A stretch of 64,000 nucleotides of DNA, taken from NCBI RefSeq assembly GCF_035989305.1, contig NZ_CP108514.1, positions 8,040,501-8,104,500 on the forward strand, read 5' to 3'. Of this stretch, positions 8,106-16,652 are shown one piece after another. This DNA comes from Streptomyces sp. NBC_01233. GTDB lineage: Bacteria; Actinomycetota; Actinomycetes; Streptomycetales; Streptomycetaceae. The notes beneath the pieces were generated by a model. The model was not told the DNA's origin and did not search any database. It worked only from the letters and a program-made list of their open reading frames with translations. Within the stretch, counting starts at the first letter, position 1. Each line of letters opens with the position of its first letter. The position numbers and the translations under genes were made by a program.

Positions 8106-9341
8106 ATGGGGGGTAAGGTTTTGGCGACGGTGTTCCAAAAATGCAAGGTGGATGGGAAGGATCGCAATTTCCCGTGCGAAAAGGTGCGGTGTGGGCATTC
8201 CTGGACCGTTCGATACCGGGAGCCGGGAGGTCGAACGGGGCGGCAGCGGGAGAAAACCCTTCCTTCTAAGCGGGAGGCGGCAGATTATGGTGTGAAGGTC
8301 GAGAATGACAAGCGTGAACATGCCTATCTGGATCCCGATGCCGGGAAGATTCTCGTCAGTGTGTATGCGGTCGATTGGTTGGCGCGCCGAGCAATTAAAG
8401 ATACCACCAAGCAGAATTATGCCCGATTCTTCAGACTCCACCTGATTCCTCACCTTGGCTCGAAGTCGTTGATTAGCGTCACGGCCCGCGATGTTGAAAT
8501 TATGTGTACTGCCATGGTTGAGCGGGGTCTCTCGCGTAGAACTGTCTATCATTCGATGATGGTTCCGCTGCGGTCGCTATTCAACTCCGCAGTTAACGAA
8601 AAGCGGATACCTGAATCGCCAGTGGCTCGTGCCGCGCTACCGAGGGTTAAGACCAAGCGGGTTGACGAGAAATCTCTTCCGGATGGCAAGGCGGTCATGT
8701 CCGTTGCGGGGGAGATCCGCCCAGACTGGGCAATCTCCATCTGGCTGATGGCGGGTTGCGGTCTGCGAATCGGTGAAGTCTTGGCCCTGCGGCATGCGGA
8801 TTTCGAGGGTGGGACAGTTAGGCTCCGTCGTCAGTTCGTGAGACTTAAGCGGGCCGGTGTATACGTAGCCGAGCTGTCGCCGCTGAAGGCTCGTGAAGAG
8901 GGCGAGTGGCGCGACGTGCCTGTTCCTCCCTCTGTCTTGGACGCTGTAAGGCGGCATGTAGACAAGCACGGCCTCGGTCGCGACGGCTATCTCATGCACA
9001 CCCATCAGGGTGGCGAGGTGCTGGATTCGAACTACCGGATCGACTTCCGGAATGCGGTCAAGAAGGCTGGTTTCGGCGATGAATCCTGGACGGCCCACAC
9101 ACTGCGGCATTTCTTTGCCAGCAGCGCCATCGCCGGCGGCGTGTCGCTGCTGGAGGTTTCCCGATGGTTGGGACACGCCACGATCCAGATCACCGCTGAC
9201 ATCTATGGTCACCTGACCCCGGACGCCGGTGGCAGACTGAGGTCTGTGATGGATCAGGTGCTGACTGGCGTTAGCGTGGTTGGTGCTGACCACGGCGCCC
9301 GTGCTGGTTCCGTGCTGGTTTCGGAGGCGGAGGAACGGTAA
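8106..9341 (+). CDS. int: tyrosine site-specific recombinase (phage-type integrase)
   Basis: This 411-residue protein joins and cuts attachment sites of the element. The catalytic set is complete: Arg221 in GLRIGEV, His331 and Arg334 in HTLRH, His357 in WLGHA, and nucleophile Tyr367 in IYGHL. The N-terminal part (about 1-80) is the arm-binding region with a strand pattern typical of element integrases, followed by a core-binding SAM-like domain (about 100-185). It appears intact. It ends 22 bases before the sbcD start, so the attachment core probably lies at or inside the sbcD 5' end. Codon use is AT-richer than in neighbouring chromosomal genes. Confidence 0.92.
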   Translation: MGGKVLATVFQKCKVDGKDRNFPCEKVRCGHSWTVRYREPGGRTGRQREKTLPSKREAADYGVKVENDKREHAYLDPDAGKILVSVYAVDWLARRAIKDTTKQNYARFFRLHLIPHLGSKSLISVTARDVEIMCTAMVERGLSRRTVYHSMMVPLRSLFNSAVNEKRIPESPVARAALPRVKTKRVDEKSLPDGKAVMSVAGEIRPDWAISIWLMAGCGLRIGEVLALRHADFEGGTVRLRRQFVRLKRAGVYVAELSPLKAREEGEWRDVPVPPSVLDAVRRHVDKHGLGRDGYLMHTHQGGEVLDSNYRIDFRNAVKKAGFGDESWTAHTLRHFFASSAIAGGVSLLEVSRWLGHATIQITADIYGHLTPDAGGRLRSVMDQVLTGVSVVGADHGARAGSVLVSEAEER

Positions 9342-9363
9342 ACGTGCAGGTCGGAGCGATATC

Positions 9364-10533
9364 TTGAGGATTCTGCACACCTCGGACTGGCACCTCGGCC
9401 GGGCCTTCCACCGGGTGAACCTGCTCGGAGCCCAGGCCGCCTTCGTCGACCACCTCGTCGAGACCGTCCGCGAGCGCGAGGTCGACGCCGTCCTCGTCGC
9501 CGGTGACGTCTACGACCGGGCCGTGCCCCCGCTGCCCGCCGTCGAGCTGTACGACCGGGCCCTGCACCGGCTCGCCGACCTCGGCGTGCCCACGGTCATG
9601 ATCTCCGGCAACCACGACTCGGCACGCCGGCTCGGCGTCGGCGCCGGACTGATCGGCCGGGCCGGGATCCACCTGCGCACCGACCCGGCCGGCTGCGCCG
9701 ACCCCGTCCTCCTGGCCGACGTACACGGCGAGGTGGCGCTGTACGGGCTGCCCTACCTGGAGCCGGCCCTGGTCAAGGACGAGTTCCGCGCGGAGAAGGT
9801 GAGCCACGAGGCGGTACTGGGCGCGGCCATGGACCGGATCCGGGCCGACCTGGCCACCCGCTCGGCCGGCACCCGCTCCGTCGTCCTGGCACACGCCTTC
9901 GTCACCGGCGGGCAGGCCAGCGACAGCGAGCGCGACATCACCGTCGGCGGGGTCGAGGCCGTGCCCGCCTCCGTCTTCGACGGGGTGGACTACGCCGCCC
10001 TCGGCCACCTCCACGGCTGCCAGACCATCAACGAACGGGTCCGCTATTCCGGTTCCCCGCTCGCCTACTCCTTCTCGGAAGTCCACCACCGCAAGACCAT
10101 GTGGCTGATCGAACTGGGCGCGGAAGGGGAGATCGGCAACGCCGAACGGATCGACACCCCCGTACCGCGTGCCCTCGCCCGGCTGCGCGGACGCCTCGAC
10201 GACCTGCTGTCGGAGCCGGCGTATGCGGTGCACGAGGACGCCTGGGTCGAGGCCACCCTCACCGACCCGGTGCGCCCCGACGACCCCATGGCCCGGCTCG
10301 CCGACCGCTTCCCGCACACCCTCAGCCTCGCCTTCGACCCCGAGGGCCGCGAGGAGGAGGCCGGCTCCTCCTACGCCCAGCGGCTGCGGGGACGCAGCGA
10401 CCAGGAGATCGCCGAGGACTTCGTCGCCCACGTGCGCGGCGGCGGCCGGGCGGACGAGGCCGAACGGGCCGTCCTCCAGGGCGCCTTCGACGACGTACGG
10501 GCCGACGACAGCCGGCAGGAGACCCACCGATGA
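9364..10533 (+). CDS. sbcD: exonuclease subunit SbcD (Mre11-type phosphoesterase)
   Basis: SbcD with SbcC forms the Mre11-Rad50-like nuclease that trims DNA hairpins and protein-blocked ends. The metallophosphoesterase motifs are all present: DWH at residues 8-10, GDVYDR, GNHDS and LGHLHG. I set the start at TTG 9364, which gives the family-standard beginning (M)RILHTSDWHLGR and has GGAG seven bases upstream; the frame is open further upstream but that part is element sequence. A TTG start directly at the integrase junction suggests that integration may have replaced the original leader. The gene overlaps sbcC by four bases (ATGA), indicating coupled translation. Confidence 0.95.
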   Translation: MRILHTSDWHLGRAFHRVNLLGAQAAFVDHLVETVREREVDAVLVAGDVYDRAVPPLPAVELYDRALHRLADLGVPTVMISGNHDSARRLGVGAGLIGRAGIHLRTDPAGCADPVLLADVHGEVALYGLPYLEPALVKDEFRAEKVSHEAVLGAAMDRIRADLATRSAGTRSVVLAHAFVTGGQASDSERDITVGGVEAVPASVFDGVDYAALGHLHGCQTINERVRYSGSPLAYSFSEVHHRKTMWLIELGAEGEIGNAERIDTPVPRALARLRGRLDDLLSEPAYAVHEDAWVEATLTDPVRPDDPMARLADRFPHTLSLAFDPEGREEEAGSSYAQRLRGRSDQEIAEDFVAHVRGGGRADEAERAVLQGAFDDVRADDSRQETHR

Positions 10534-13500
10534 GGCTGCACCGGCTCGCCGTCACCGCCTTCGGGCCCTTCGCCGAGCCCCAGGAGATCGACTTCGACGC
10601 CCTGTCCGGCGCCGGGATCTTCCTGCTGCACGGACCCACCGGGGCGGGGAAGACCTCCGTGCTCGACGCAGTCTGCTACGCCCTCTACGGCTCCGTGCCC
10701 GGCCCCCGCCAGGCCCCCGGCACCAGCCTGCGCAGCGACCACGCGTCCGCCGGGACCCCGACCGAGGTCACCCTCGAACTCACCGCCGGCGGCCGCCGAC
10801 TGGAGATCACCCGGCGCCCAGAACAGGAGCGACCCAAGAAGCGCGGCGCCGGCACCACCAAGGACAAGGCCCAGAGCCGGCTCCGCGAGCACACAGGTGA
10901 GGGCTGGCAGCCGCTCAGCCGCTCCCACCAGGAGATCGGCGAGGAGATCGAGCAGCTCCTCGGCATGAGCCGCGAGCAGTTCTGCCAGGTCGTGCTCCTG
11001 CCGCAGGGGGAGTTCGCGAAGTTCCTGCGGGCCGACGAAGCGGCCCGCGGCCGGCTCCTCGGCAGGCTCTTCGACACCCGCCGCTTCGCCGCGGTCGAGG
11101 CCCTGCTCGGCGAGCGCCGCCGGGCCGCCGAGGCCAAGGTCCGGGCCGGCGACGAGAAGGTGCTGCACACCGCGCAGCGGCTCGCCCAGGCCGCCGGGGA
11201 CAGCGCCGACCTGCGGGCCTGGCCGCTGCCCGGACACCAGCCGGGGGACCCCGGGCTCGCCGCGGCGGTCCGTGCCTGGGCGGCCGTCGCCCGGTGCTCG
11301 GCCCGGGAGCGGCAGGACGTCGCCGAGTACGCACTCGCCGCGGTCGAGAGCCGGCACCACGCCGCCCGGCGGGCCGCCGAGGACGCGCGCGAGCTCGACC
11401 GGTTGCAGCGCCGGCACGCGGAGACCGCCCGCCGGGCCGCCCTGCTCGCCGAGGCGGAGCCCGAGCGGGAGCGCGTGCGCGGCCTGCTGGACCGGGCCCG
11501 GCGCGGCGCGCTGGTGGCCCCCGCCCTGGAACTGCGCGGCGCCGCCTCCGCCGCGCACCTCGCCGCCGCGCACGCGGAAGCCGCCGCCCGCGCGGAGCTC
11601 CCGCCGCAGCTGAAGGAGGCGGGCACCGAGCAACTGGCCGCCGTGGAACGGCGGCTGCGCGAGGACCTGGGCGCCCTCGGAGCCGCCCACCGGGCCGAGC
11701 AGCGCAGCGCCGGGATCGGCCGCGAGCGGGCCGACCTGGAACGGGAGTCCCGGGCCGCCGAGGAGCAGCACCAGGAGTCCGCCGAGTGGCTGGAGCGCTG
11801 GGAGGCGACCCGGACCGCCCTGCAGGAGCGCGTGGACGCCGCCCAGCAGGCCGCGACGCTGGCCGAGCAGCTCGCGGGCCGGCTGGAACCCGCCCGGATA
11901 CGCCTGAACGCCGCCCGCCGCAGGGACGAGTTCGCCGCGGAGGCGGACCGCGCCGAGGGCGAACTGCTCACCCTGCGCGAGGAGTCGGCCGCCGCCCGGG
12001 AGCGCTGGCTGGAGCTCAAGGAGGCCCGGCTGCGCGGGATCGCCGCCGAACTCGCCGAGGCCCTGGTGGCGGGGGAGGCCTGCACCGTGTGCGGGTCCGC
12101 GGAGCACCCGGCTCCGGCCCGGCCGGCCCCCGGCCACGTGGACCGCGCCGCCGAGGACGCCGCCCACGGCCTCTTCGAACGGGCCGAGCAGGCCCGGACC
12201 GCCGTCGACCGCCGGCTCGCCGCCGCCGGGGAGGCCCGCGCCGAGGCCGCGGCCGCCGCCGGGGACGCCACCGCCGACGAACTCCTCGCCCTGACCTCTG
12301 ACCTGAGTGCCCGGCACGCCGCCGCCCACTCCGCCGCCGCCGGACTGCACGCCGCCCGGGAACGGCTCGCCCGCGCCGAACGGGAGCACGCCGCGCGCAG
12401 CGCCGAGCGCCAGGGCGCCGAGACCCGGGCCGCGGCCAGGGCCTCGCGGCGCGAGGCCCTGGACCGGGAACAGGCCTCGCTGGAGGCCGAGCTGACCCTC
12501 GTCCGGGACGGCGCGCCCACCGTCGCGGCCCGCGCCCGGACCCTGGAGGACCGGGTCCGGATGGTCTCGGGCGCCGCCGGAGCGCTGCGCCGCGCCGAGG
12601 GAACCGCCGCCCGGCTGAAGGAGGCCGACGACCAGCTCGCCGACGCCGCCTTCAAGGCCGGCTTCGACACCGTCGAGGCCGCCGCCGACGCGGTGCTCCC
12701 CGAGTACGAGCGCACCGCGCTCCAGCACCGGCTGGACGCCTGGCAGACGGAGGAGGCCCTCCTCGCGGACCGCCGCGGCGAAACCGGCGCCGCCGAAGCG
12801 GCAGCACTGCCCCCGGCCGAACCGGAGCGGGCCGAGGCGTACGCGGCCGGGGCCGCGGCGAAGCTTCGTACGGCGGGGTCGGCCGCCGACGCGGCCCGGG
12901 TGCGCTGCGCGGAGCTGGACCGGCTCTCCCGGCAGGCCGAGCAGGAACTGCGCGCGCTCGGCCCGCTGCGGGAGGTCTACGACCGGGTCGCCCGGCTGGC
13001 CGGACTCACCGCCGGCACCTCCGCCGACAACGAGCGCAAGATGCGCCTGGAGGCCTACGTACTGGCCGCCCGGCTGGAGCAGGTGGCCGCCGCCGCGACG
13101 GTACGGCTGCTGCGCATGTCCGGTGGCCGCTACACCCTGGTCCACTCCGACGCGCGGGCGAGCGGACGGGGCCGCTCCGGCCTCGGGCTGCACGTGGTCG
13201 ACGCGTGGACCGGCAGCGAGCGGGACACCGCAACCCTGTCGGGCGGCGAGACCTTCTTCGCCTCGCTCGCCCTGGCGCTCGGCCTCGCGGACGTGGTCAC
13301 CGACGAGGCGGGCGGGATGCGCCTCGACACCCTCTTCATCGACGAGGGCTTCGGCAGCCTCGACGACCAGGCGCTGGACGAGGTGCTCGACGTCCTGGAC
13401 TCGCTGCGCGAGCGGGACCGCAGCGTCGGCATCGTCAGCCACGTCGCCGACCTGCGGACCCGGGTCCAGGCCCAGCTGGAGATCGTCAAGCAGCGCGGCG

Positions 13501-13541
13501 GTTCCGTGGTGCGCCACCGGACGGCGGCGCTCACGGACTGA
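10530..13541 (+). CDS. sbcC: exonuclease subunit SbcC (Rad50-type ATPase)
   Basis: This 1003-residue SMC-like ATPase pairs with SbcD. Walker A is GPTGAGKT (35-42); two long Ala/Arg/Glu-rich coiled-coil arms flank a zinc hook CTVC at 518-521; the signature LSGGETFFASLALALG begins near 903 and Walker B LFIDEGFGSLD near 935. Length matches actinobacterial SbcC. The ATG overlaps the sbcD stop (ATGA). Its end overlaps the convergent Lrp-family gene by 11 bases, so the two transcripts run into each other. The strong alanine bias produces long antisense frames across this gene, which are not genes. Confidence 0.97.
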   Translation: MRLHRLAVTAFGPFAEPQEIDFDALSGAGIFLLHGPTGAGKTSVLDAVCYALYGSVPGPRQAPGTSLRSDHASAGTPTEVTLELTAGGRRLEITRRPEQERPKKRGAGTTKDKAQSRLREHTGEGWQPLSRSHQEIGEEIEQLLGMSREQFCQVVLLPQGEFAKFLRADEAARGRLLGRLFDTRRFAAVEALLGERRRAAEAKVRAGDEKVLHTAQRLAQAAGDSADLRAWPLPGHQPGDPGLAAAVRAWAAVARCSARERQDVAEYALAAVESRHHAARRAAEDARELDRLQRRHAETARRAALLAEAEPERERVRGLLDRARRGALVAPALELRGAASAAHLAAAHAEAAARAELPPQLKEAGTEQLAAVERRLREDLGALGAAHRAEQRSAGIGRERADLERESRAAEEQHQESAEWLERWEATRTALQERVDAAQQAATLAEQLAGRLEPARIRLNAARRRDEFAAEADRAEGELLTLREESAAARERWLELKEARLRGIAAELAEALVAGEACTVCGSAEHPAPARPAPGHVDRAAEDAAHGLFERAEQARTAVDRRLAAAGEARAEAAAAAGDATADELLALTSDLSARHAAAHSAAAGLHAARERLARAEREHAARSAERQGAETRAAARASRREALDREQASLEAELTLVRDGAPTVAARARTLEDRVRMVSGAAGALRRAEGTAARLKEADDQLADAAFKAGFDTVEAAADAVLPEYERTALQHRLDAWQTEEALLADRRGETGAAEAAALPPAEPERAEAYAAGAAAKLRTAGSAADAARVRCAELDRLSRQAEQELRALGPLREVYDRVARLAGLTAGTSADNERKMRLEAYVLAARLEQVAAAATVRLLRMSGGRYTLVHSDARASGRGRSGLGLHVVDAWTGSERDTATLSGGETFFASLALALGLADVVTDEAGGMRLDTLFIDEGFGSLDDQALDEVLDVLDSLRERDRSVGIVSHVADLRTRVQAQLEIVKQRGGSVVRHRTAALTD

Positions 13542-13977
13542 GCGGCCTGCGGGGCAGCGGCGAGGAGTAGACGATGCTCGTCGTCACCGAACCGAGCCCC
13601 GCGATCCGGCCCGTGACCTCCTCCAGGTGCGACATCGAGCGGGTCGCGACCTTCAGGACGAAGCAGTCGTCGCCCGTGACGTGGTGGGCCTCCAGGATCT
13701 CGGGGGTGGCCTCCAGGAAGTCGTGGAACGGCTTGTAGTTGCCGTGCGGATAGCGGAGCCGCACCAGGGCGAGGATCGACTTGCCGAGCCTTTCCGGGTC
13801 CACCACCGCCGTGTAGCCGGTGATGATGCCGGTCTCCTCCAGCCGGCGGACCCGCTCGGTGACGGCGCTCGCGGACATGGACACGGAGCGGGCGAGCTCG
13901 GTGAAACTGGCGCGGCCGTCCCGCTGGAGTGCTTCGAGGATGCGCCAGTCGGTGGCGTCAGGGGAATAGTCGGTCAT
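13531..13977 (-). CDS. Lrp/AsnC family transcriptional regulator
   Basis: A 148-residue single-unit feast/famine regulator. The N-terminal helix-turn-helix is typical (DATDWRILEALQRDGRASF, then SMSASAVTERVRRLEETGII), followed by the RAM ligand-binding domain with strand GYTAVVDPERLG and the HHVTGDDCFVLKV segment. Such proteins bind small ligands, often amino acids, and usually control themselves and a neighbour. It is divergent from the rhodanese gene with 94 bases between them, and a palindrome in that space (14,049-14,069) is a good candidate for its site. Its 3' end overlaps sbcC by 11 bases. Confidence 0.93.
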   Translation of the reverse strand: MTDYSPDATDWRILEALQRDGRASFTELARSVSMSASAVTERVRRLEETGIITGYTAVVDPERLGKSILALVRLRYPHGNYKPFHDFLEATPEILEAHHVTGDDCFVLKVATRSMSHLEEVTGRIAGLGSVTTSIVYSSPLPRRPLSP

Positions 13978-13997
13978 GGTGCAGGTCTAGCAGGGGA

Positions 13998-14029
13998 ATC
14001 CCCGGTCGGACAATGAAAAGGCCGGGGAT
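13998..14029. promoter_or_regulatory. inverted repeat ATCCCCGG/CCGGGGAT in the Lrp-rhodanese interval
   Basis: Perfect 8-base arms at 13,998-14,005 and 14,022-14,029 with a 16-base AT-richer spacer. It lies in the 5' leader side of the Lrp-family gene and could be a protein site or an mRNA hairpin. Confidence 0.35.
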
Positions 14030-14048
14030 AACCACTTCCGAGGGTGAT

Positions 14049-14069
14049 CAACAAATCGTAGATTTCTTG
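14049..14069. promoter_or_regulatory. palindrome, candidate Lrp/AsnC operator
   Basis: The core AAATC-GTA-GATTT is a perfect inverted repeat, extended by CAA on the left and TTG on the right with one mismatch per side. It is markedly AT-rich in GC-rich DNA and sits three bases before the rhodanese ATG, facing the regulator gene. Lrp-family proteins typically bind imperfect AT-rich palindromes of about this size. Binding is inferred. Confidence 0.5.
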
Positions 14070-14071
14070 CC

Positions 14072-14590
14072 ATGACGACGACGCAGAAGCCCTCCTCCGC
14101 CCCTGCCGCCACCACCAATCCCGTGCTCCGGGTGCCCCCGGCCTCCCCGGCCGCCGCCGCCGCGTACTTCGCCGCGAGCCTGGCCTTCCACGCGGACGTC
14201 TCGGACGTCGCGAGCGCCTTCAAGGCCCACCGCGAGACGGGCGCCGAGCTGGGCTTCCAGCTCGTCGACTCCCGCTCCACGCCCTCCTGGGACCAGGCGC
14301 ACGTGCCCGGAGCCGTCCACCTGCCCACGGCCCTCATCCCGGAGCAGGCCGAGCGGCTCCTGGACAAGAACGTCCCCGTGGTGACGTACTGCTGGGGCCC
14401 CGGATGCAACGGCGGCACCCGCTCCGCCCTCGCCCTCGCCGAACTCGGCTTCCAGGTCAAGGAGATGCTCGGCGGCATCGAGTACTGGATCCGCGAGGGC
14501 TTCGAGGTCGAGACCTGGCAGGGCAACCAGCAGCGTGCCGAGGCCGACCCGCTGACTGCTCCGACCGACTCGGACGACTGCGGCTGCTGA
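14072..14590 (+). CDS. rhodanese-like domain protein
   Basis: A 172-residue cytoplasmic protein with one rhodanese domain. Visible motifs are LVDSRSTPSWDQAHVPGAVH (the CH2A-type segment) and VVTYCWGPGCNGGTRSALAL, where the Cys in TYCWG is the likely sulfur-carrying residue, followed by GFQVKEMLGGIEYW. An extra Cys lies four residues on, and the protein ends in DSDDCGC. The function is probably sulfur transfer or thiol handling. It is divergent from the Lrp/AsnC gene and probably its target. ATG 14072 has no purine-rich site before it; the leader is AT-rich, so a short or leaderless transcript is possible. A strong hairpin follows. Confidence 0.9.
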   Translation: MTTTQKPSSAPAATTNPVLRVPPASPAAAAAYFAASLAFHADVSDVASAFKAHRETGAELGFQLVDSRSTPSWDQAHVPGAVHLPTALIPEQAERLLDKNVPVVTYCWGPGCNGGTRSALALAELGFQVKEMLGGIEYWIREGFEVETWQGNQQRAEADPLTAPTDSDDCGC

Positions 14591-14606
14591 GGTGCCCGTC
14601 CACGCG

Positions 14607-14646
14607 GACGGGCCGCTCATCCCCCGGGGGGAAGGAGCGGCCCGTC
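14607..14646. terminator. strong hairpin between convergent genes
   Basis: Perfect 12-base arms, GACGGGCCGCTC at 14,607-14,618 and GAGCGGCCCGTC at 14,635-14,646. It lies 17 bases after the rhodanese stop and 31 before the end of the convergent DUF885 gene, so it could terminate both. No T-run follows, as is usual in Streptomyces. Confidence 0.7.
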
Positions 14647-14676
14647 GGTCGTTCACCGGCAGCGGCAGACGCTCCG

Positions 14677-16380
14677 TCAGAGCTTCGACAGCTCGTCCAC
14701 CAGATCGTCCAGCCCCAGCGAGCCCTGCGACAGCGCCGCCATGTGCCAGGCCTTCAGGTCGAAGGACTCGCCGCGCGCGGCGCGCGCGTTCTCCCGGCCC
14801 AGCAGCCAGGCGCGCTCGCCGAGCTTGTAGCCGATCGCCTGCCCCGGCATGGACAGGTAGCGGGTCAGCTCGCTCTCGATGAAGTCCGCCGGCCGGCCGC
14901 TGTGCAGGCCGAAGAACTCCTGCGCCAGGTCGACCGCCCACTCCTCGCCCGGGTGGAACGGCGAGTCGTCCGGGATCCGCAGCCCGAGGTGCATGCCGAT
15001 GTCCACGATGACCCGCGCCGCGCGCATCATCTGGCAGTCCAGGTAGCCCAGGCGCTGCTCGGCGTCCTTGAGGTAGCCCAGCTCGTCCATCAGCCGCTCC
15101 GCGTACAGGGCCCAGCCCTCGCAGTTCGCGCTGACCCAGCCGACGGTGGCCTGGTAGCGGGAGAGCTGGTCCGCCACGTGCGTCCACTGCGCGAGCTGCA
15201 GGTGGTGGCCCGGCACGCCCTCGTGGTACCAGGTGGAGACCAGGTCGTAGACGGGGAAGCGGGTCTGGCCCATGGTGGGCAGCCAGGTGCGGCCCGGGCG
15301 GGAGAAGTCCTCCGAGGGGGAGGAGTAGTACGGGGCCGCGGGCCCGCCGGGCGGGGCGATCCGGGACTCCACCTTGCGGACGCGCTCGGCGAGTTCGAAG
15401 TGGGTGCCGTCGAGGTTCTCGATGGCCTCGTCCATCAGGCCCTGCAGCCAGGCCTGGACCTCGTCCACCCCCTCGATGTGGGTGCCGTGCTCGTCCAGGT
15501 GCTTCAGCGCCTCCCAGGGGCCGGCGCCCGGGAGGATCTTGGCCGCCTCGGTCTTCATCTCGGCGAGCAGCCGGTGGTACTCCGCCCAGCCGTAGGCGTA
15601 CGCCTCGTCCAGGTCCAGGTCCGTGCCGTTGAAGTAGCGGGACCAGCGGGCGTAGCGCTCGCGGCCCACGGTGTCCGGCTTGCCCTCGACCGCCGGGGCG
15701 TACACCGTGATCATCCAGTCGCGCAGTTCGACGACGGCGGCGGTGGCGCCGGCGGCCGCCGCGTCCAGCTCCGGGCGCAGGGCGTCCGGGCCGGCGCAGA
15801 CGAACTCCTCGAAGAAGGCGGCTCCGGCGCCGTCCTGGCCGGCCCAGGTGCCGAGCTGGCCGATCATGGTCGTGGTGGCGCGCGGGCCGCCGTACAGGCC
15901 GCGCTCCAGGCCGAGCCCGAGGCTCTCGCGGTAGCCGGCGAAGGCGGCCGGGACGGCGCGCAGCCGCTCGGCGATCGCCGCCCAGTCCTCCTCGGTGTCG
16001 GAAGGGGTCAGGGAGAAGACCTCGCGGACTTCGTGCGGGGGGCCGTGGATGTTGCTGACGGCGCACAGGTGCTCGTCGGCCTCGTGGACCGCGAGCTCGG
16101 CGGTGAGGCGCTCGCGCAGCAGACGGGCGCAGCGGCGCTCGGCGTCGCTGTCGGCGCCCTGCAGCGCCTCGGCGGCGTCGAGGCGGGCGAGCGTGTCGCG
16201 GGCCAGCTCGGCGACGGCCGCGCGACCCGCCGGCGAGAAATCCGGAAGCTTGCCGGAGCTCGCGGCGACACCGAGGTAGGTGCCCGTGACCGGGTCGAGG
16301 GCGATGAGGGCGTCGACGTACGCGTCGGCCACCTGGCGGGGCAGTCGGGGGGCGCTGCCGTTCTGGAGGATCTCTGACAT
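14677..16380 (-). CDS. DUF885 family protein, putative metallopeptidase-like
   Basis: A 567-residue protein of the DUF885 family, widespread in actinobacteria and built like helical zinc peptidases. The motif YHEGVPGHHLQ resembles a zinc-binding HExxx(G)HH site, and a downstream NCEGWALYAERL segment contains the Glu expected for a third ligand. No signal peptide is visible, so it should be cytoplasmic. I place the start at ATG 16380 (MSEILQNGSAPRLPRQ), which fits the family; an in-frame ATG at 16419 would add 13 residues. The substrate is not known. It converges on the rhodanese gene with a shared terminator. Confidence 0.85.
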   Translation of the reverse strand: MSEILQNGSAPRLPRQVADAYVDALIALDPVTGTYLGVAASSGKLPDFSPAGRAAVAELARDTLARLDAAEALQGADSDAERRCARLLRERLTAELAVHEADEHLCAVSNIHGPPHEVREVFSLTPSDTEEDWAAIAERLRAVPAAFAGYRESLGLGLERGLYGGPRATTTMIGQLGTWAGQDGAGAAFFEEFVCAGPDALRPELDAAAAGATAAVVELRDWMITVYAPAVEGKPDTVGRERYARWSRYFNGTDLDLDEAYAYGWAEYHRLLAEMKTEAAKILPGAGPWEALKHLDEHGTHIEGVDEVQAWLQGLMDEAIENLDGTHFELAERVRKVESRIAPPGGPAAPYYSSPSEDFSRPGRTWLPTMGQTRFPVYDLVSTWYHEGVPGHHLQLAQWTHVADQLSRYQATVGWVSANCEGWALYAERLMDELGYLKDAEQRLGYLDCQMMRAARVIVDIGMHLGLRIPDDSPFHPGEEWAVDLAQEFFGLHSGRPADFIESELTRYLSMPGQAIGYKLGERAWLLGRENARAARGESFDLKAWHMAALSQGSLGLDDLVDELSKL

Positions 16381-16652
16381 GCGGCCATCTTCGTATGTGA
16401 GACGGGCTCCCGTCATCACAGATTGCCGTCAGCATGCCCACGTGGGCGGGGGCCGGTCCCACCGTGTGCGCCGGAGGAGATCAACCGGCAGTCCGAGCAG
16501 GCGAGTTCACGCCCCGGGGGGTGGGGCGGCCGAGGGCCCGGGCACTCTCCGTCCGGTTGCCGGACGTCCGGTTGCGGGCGGTTCGCGCGGGCTTCCGACG
16601 ATCCGGCCCGGCGGCCCGCGGCGGGTCCGCGGGCCGGTCCGGAGCGGGCGGC

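Larger units (their letters stand above)
1..9350. mobile_element. right end of an integrated genomic island with type I restriction and kinase genes
   Basis: The stretch ends with an excisionase and a tyrosine integrase directly against the core gene sbcD, the usual order at the end of an integrative element. Base composition supports transfer: 7,600-8,800 is clearly AT-richer than the backbone after 9,360, with codons such as AAA, ATT and TTT that are rare later. Cargo is a type I restriction system, a Ser/Thr kinase and small unknown genes. The left end lies outside the window, so the attachment repeat cannot be defined and the start given is only the window edge. No replication or transfer gene is visible here, so whether it is a conjugative element, a prophage remnant or a plain island stays open. 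Confidence 0.6.

Noticed and set aside
10371..13517. Very long minus-strand frame antisense to sbcC
   Set aside because: Gly/Leu/Arg-rich composition from an Ala/Arg-rich GC-rich gene on the other strand; no domain; sbcC has all family motifs. Same applies to long antisense frames over hsdR (1,081-3,207) and others.
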